Positions 14,301 through 17,122 of a stretch of 17,122 bases of DNA are shown here, piece by piece. The notes below the pieces were generated by a model that was given only the letters and a program-made list of their open reading frames with translations, made no database searches and had not been told where the DNA came from. The position numbers and the translations under genes are program-made. How positions within the stretch are numbered: position 1 is the stretch's first letter; every line of letters starts with the position of its first letter. The DNA lies in NCBI GenBank assembly GCA_947483345.1, contig CANKNL010000028.1:1-17122 (forward strand), in the 5' to 3' direction. The DNA comes from Chitinophagaceae bacterium (lineage in GTDB: Bacteria; Bacteroidota; Bacteroidia; Chitinophagales; Chitinophagaceae).

Positions 14301-17122
14301 TAATTTTCTGCTGCTTTTAAAATAAATATGGTATTAGATGTTAGTTTTGAATCGGCTGTTTCTGAGCAGCTCATATTTTTTACTGCCGCCAACTCTTTGA
14401 TCATTTGGCCTGATAAAAAATTCAATCCCGACAACTTTGTTTTATTAAAATTAAAGACCCTCGTTGAGAAAAACTCGGTCAGCTTTGTTTTTTTATGCAT
14501 GTCAGCTTTATCCTTATCGCCATCCCTGATGACGATGATTCCATTGGGATTAAGGCTACTGATACATTTTTCAATAATCAGTTTTTGTTCTGTCGGCTGC
14601 AGGTAATGTAACATATCTGCCAAAATAATGGCGTCATACTTTTTAAATTCAAATCCCATGACATCACTGTGTACAAAATTAATACTATCTGTTTTACTGA
14701 AACAATGATTGGCTGTGTCAATTTTTTGCTCGTCATAATCAATACCTGTAATGACACGCTGAGGTGACGTAAACGACAGCATATATGACATAAATCCATA
14801 TCCGCAGCCAATATCCAATATTGTACCCGTTTCGGGAATTAGTTTATGAAAGGGTTCATAATTTTTTTCAAGCCTGGTCTTAATGCGCATATACCATTCC
14901 AAAAACGGGCCCTTATAGAGATAGTTATATATTAATTTTTCCCGGAAATAGGCAGGTTGTTCAATTTCTTTTTTAAGTACCGCAAATTCTTCTCTGAAAT
15001 AACGGCCAATTAGTTTAGCCCTCTCGGCATAGCCATTTCCAAAATTTGTATCCTCCGGTTTTATCCGGGGCAAAAATTTAACAGTGAGTTGCCCGTCTTT
15101 TAAAAGCTGGTCTTGTTTTGTTAATGTATAATCTGTGCCATGAATCATGATGGGCAAGATATCAACCTGCAGTTTTTCAGACAGATAAAAAGCGCCTTTA
15201 TGAAATCTTTTGATCACACCATCTTCAGCCCTTGTTCCTTCCGGGAAAATAATCACAGAATAGCCGTTTCGGATCCGGTCTTCCACCAGGCTGATATCGG
15301 TTTCGATCTGTTCTGCCGGAAAATAATCTGCCATCCGGATAACTTTGCCAAACAGCGGCGAATTCCATATCCGGTAATTGGTAAACATGATTAGTTTTGG
15401 ATGTAACATCACCAATGGTAAAATATCCAAAGAAGACTGGTGATTGGCGATGATGATGGCGGCTGTTTCAAATTTTTCCTCCTGTGGATTTATAATTTTC
15501 TTTTTTACATTGATCATAATATACACCAGGCGCTTGCCCACTTTTGAAATGATGGTATGGTAAATCAGCTTACCCTTTTCATTAACAGTGAACAAAGAAA
15601 ATAGCCAGGCAAAGATTGTAAATGTAACACTCCAGCCAATAAAATAAGAGAATGCAAATGCAGATTTAATGAATCCCCAAAACGTCCAGGGAAAACGATT
15701 TCTTTGAACCCTGTTTTTAATTAAAATTGAAAACAGGAATGGAATTAAAATTTGTGACATAACCACAACACAAACAATACCTATAATTGAAATGATGGCT
15801 ATTGATTTTAAGGCAGGATGTTTTGCAAAAATTAAAACCCCCAATCCCGCAACAGTTGTTACAGCAGATAAGATGATGGAAGATTTATAAGAGGAGAGGT
15901 TCTTTTTTCCGGTCTTATATTCCTGTAGCAAACCATCCATAATAAACAGGCTGTAATCATCTCCCAAACCAAAAATGAGCGCCGATATAATAATATTGAT
16001 GATATTAAACTGTATACCAATCATCCCCATAATGCCCAGTATCCAGATCCAGCTAATGAACATGGGAATAAATGAAACCAGGGTCAACTCTATTCTTCCG
16101 TAAACAATCAACAGCACCATAAAAACTAAAAAAGAGGTCATCAAAGCAATCCGCGTAAAGTCAGAATTGATGATTTCTACAAACCGATTGGTGAGGTATT
16201 GCTTATCCAAAACAGTAACCTGTTTATCATTTTCAAAAGCTTTATAAACGTCCTGCCTTTTTCCGGGGAGGGTTTTAACCAATGTCACCACCGTTGTTTT
16301 GCCTGGTTTTTCGGTGATAAAATCATCCAGGAAATTTTTACGTACTTCAACCATCGCATATTTTTCAACAGGCACATATGCCTTATCCAGCATATTTTTA
16401 AATTGATCAAAAGCAGACGCATTAAATTTTTGTGCAGCCCCTTCTTTGATCAGTGTAGCCATTAATGCATTTTTCTTTTCCGCAGTCCAGAAAGTATGCC
16501 ATCTTTCAATTCTGATCTGTTGTAATGAATCAGAAATGATCAGTGCCGAAACGCCTGAATATTTTTTAACAATATCTTTCTCTTGTAGTTTTTCGATCTG
16601 GTTAACTAATTTTTCATTATTAACCAATGCCTCGTCTAACGTTTTTCCTTCGGTAACCAGGTAAACAGACTGCAAGGCATATTGATTTATCCGATTCAAT
16701 TTTTTTTCCGAGTCTTTCAATTTGCTGCTCATGAAATTCATATTCTGCAGATCAGATTCAAATCCAACCTTACCCGCCCAAAAAGCAAATAGAATGGTTA
16801 AGCCAAATATCAGCATCACCAGGTATTTATTATATTCAGGTTTTAGGGATGCCATTTTATCAATCCATGAAAACGCATCCTGATGCTGTGCGGGTTGCTC
16901 ATTTTTACCAGCTATAAAGTGTGGCAGAAAAATTAACGAACATAATGATGCCCCGATCAAACTGAAAGCCGCAAAGAGTCCCAGGTCTTTCAGCATGTCT
17001 GATTCAACAAATTGCAGACATAAAAATCCACCAACCGTGGTAAAACTTCCCACCGTCATTGGCATGGCCAGGTCTTGTATTAATGCTCTGATATTAGGGG
17101 TATGCCGGTAATGATTAAAAAC
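14300..17122 (-). CDS. MMPL/RND exporter - LPLAT acyltransferase - SAM methyltransferase fusion, 5' end truncated by window
   Basis: The frame stays open to the window edge, so 940 residues of a longer protein are seen; numbering is from the edge. Residues 1-70 are the last helices of the first RND half. Residues 100-117 are a helix, 118-322 an extracytoplasmic loop, and 324-470 a helix bundle with GLGDDYSLF (385-393); its Asp389-Tyr390 pair matches the proton-relay pair of MMPL proteins. Next comes an LPLAT domain with NHQSSLD (560-566, HX4D catalytic His and Asp) and FPEGTR (626-631). Last is a class I methyltransferase with LDIGCGYG near 769-776 and GIDYDEQK. The three parts run through one unbroken frame, so this is a real fusion. 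Export or membrane placement, acyl transfer and methylation of one product are inferred. An internal ATG at 17065 is not a credible start, since RND sequence continues upstream. Confidence 0.92.
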   Translation of the reverse strand, partial: VFNHYRHTPNIRALIQDLAMPMTVGSFTTVGGFLCLQFVESDMLKDLGLFAAFSLIGASLCSLIFLPHFIAGKNEQPAQHQDAFSWIDKMASLKPEYNKYLVMLIFGLTILFAFWAGKVGFESDLQNMNFMSSKLKDSEKKLNRINQYALQSVYLVTEGKTLDEALVNNEKLVNQIEKLQEKDIVKKYSGVSALIISDSLQQIRIERWHTFWTAEKKNALMATLIKEGAAQKFNASAFDQFKNMLDKAYVPVEKYAMVEVRKNFLDDFITEKPGKTTVVTLVKTLPGKRQDVYKAFENDKQVTVLDKQYLTNRFVEIINSDFTRIALMTSFLVFMVLLIVYGRIELTLVSFIPMFISWIWILGIMGMIGIQFNIINIIISALIFGLGDDYSLFIMDGLLQEYKTGKKNLSSYKSSIILSAVTTVAGLGVLIFAKHPALKSIAIISIIGIVCVVVMSQILIPFLFSILIKNRVQRNRFPWTFWGFIKSAFAFSYFIGWSVTFTIFAWLFSLFTVNEKGKLIYHTIISKVGKRLVYIMINVKKKIINPQEEKFETAAIIIANHQSSLDILPLVMLHPKLIMFTNYRIWNSPLFGKVIRMADYFPAEQIETDISLVEDRIRNGYSVIIFPEGTRAEDGVIKRFHKGAFYLSEKLQVDILPIMIHGTDYTLTKQDQLLKDGQLTVKFLPRIKPEDTNFGNGYAERAKLIGRYFREEFAVLKKEIEQPAYFREKLIYNYLYKGPFLEWYMRIKTRLEKNYEPFHKLIPETGTILDIGCGYGFMSYMLSFTSPQRVITGIDYDEQKIDTANHCFSKTDSINFVHSDVMGFEFKKYDAIILADMLHYLQPTEQKLIIEKCISSLNPNGIIVIRDGDKDKADMHKKTKLTEFFSTRVFNFNKTKLSGLNFLSGQMIKELAAVKNMSCSETADSKLTSNTIFILKAAEN

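Overview
The window looks like part of a Bacteroidota chromosome, probably a flexirubin-forming lineage such as Chitinophagia or Flavobacteriia. The signs are moderately AT-rich DNA, a perfect TAnnTTTG promoter element (TATCTTTG), secreted proteins with Bacteroidota-style signal peptides, and a gene set matching known flexirubin (aryl-polyene/dialkylresorcinol ester pigment) loci. The taxon below phylum is an inference.

Most genes lie on the minus strand in two blocks. The right block, read leftwards from position 17122, encodes: a large fusion of an MMPL/RND exporter, a lysophospholipid-acyltransferase-like domain and a SAM methyltransferase (5' end outside the window); a phytoene-desaturase-like FAD oxidoreductase; a membrane-anchored C45-type Ntn acyltransferase/hydrolase; and a holo-ACP synthase. 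These four genes overlap by 1, 8 and 4 bases and look translationally coupled. After a 133-base gap come a PaaK-like adenylating ligase and a flavin-dependent halogenase-like protein, ending at a strong bidirectional terminator.

The left block, read leftwards from about 4290, encodes: a tyrosine/histidine ammonia-lyase family enzyme very like flexirubin-cluster TALs; a FabG-type ketoreductase; a FabF-type ketosynthase; an acyl carrier protein; and the first 116 residues of an HtrB/LpxL-like acyltransferase that runs off the window.

Between the blocks sits a plus-strand island of three secreted proteins of unknown function. Two are clear tandem paralogues and the third is a 548-residue protein. 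The island has its own terminators and a perfect TAnnTTTG promoter motif.

Working model, from pathway knowledge: the ammonia-lyase makes 4-coumarate, the ligase activates it, AcpS primes the ACP, KS and FabG extend and reduce the polyene, and the oxidoreductase, halogenase and methyltransferase tailor it. The acyltransferases (HtrB-like, fused LPLAT, C45) are candidates for ester formation, and the MMPL part for transport. No dialkylresorcinol genes (darA/darB), dehydratase or chain-length-factor gene is in the window. The flexirubin assignment therefore rests on the partial set seen here. No RNA genes, CRISPR arrays or insertion sequences were found, and no stretch over 300 bases lacks a gene.
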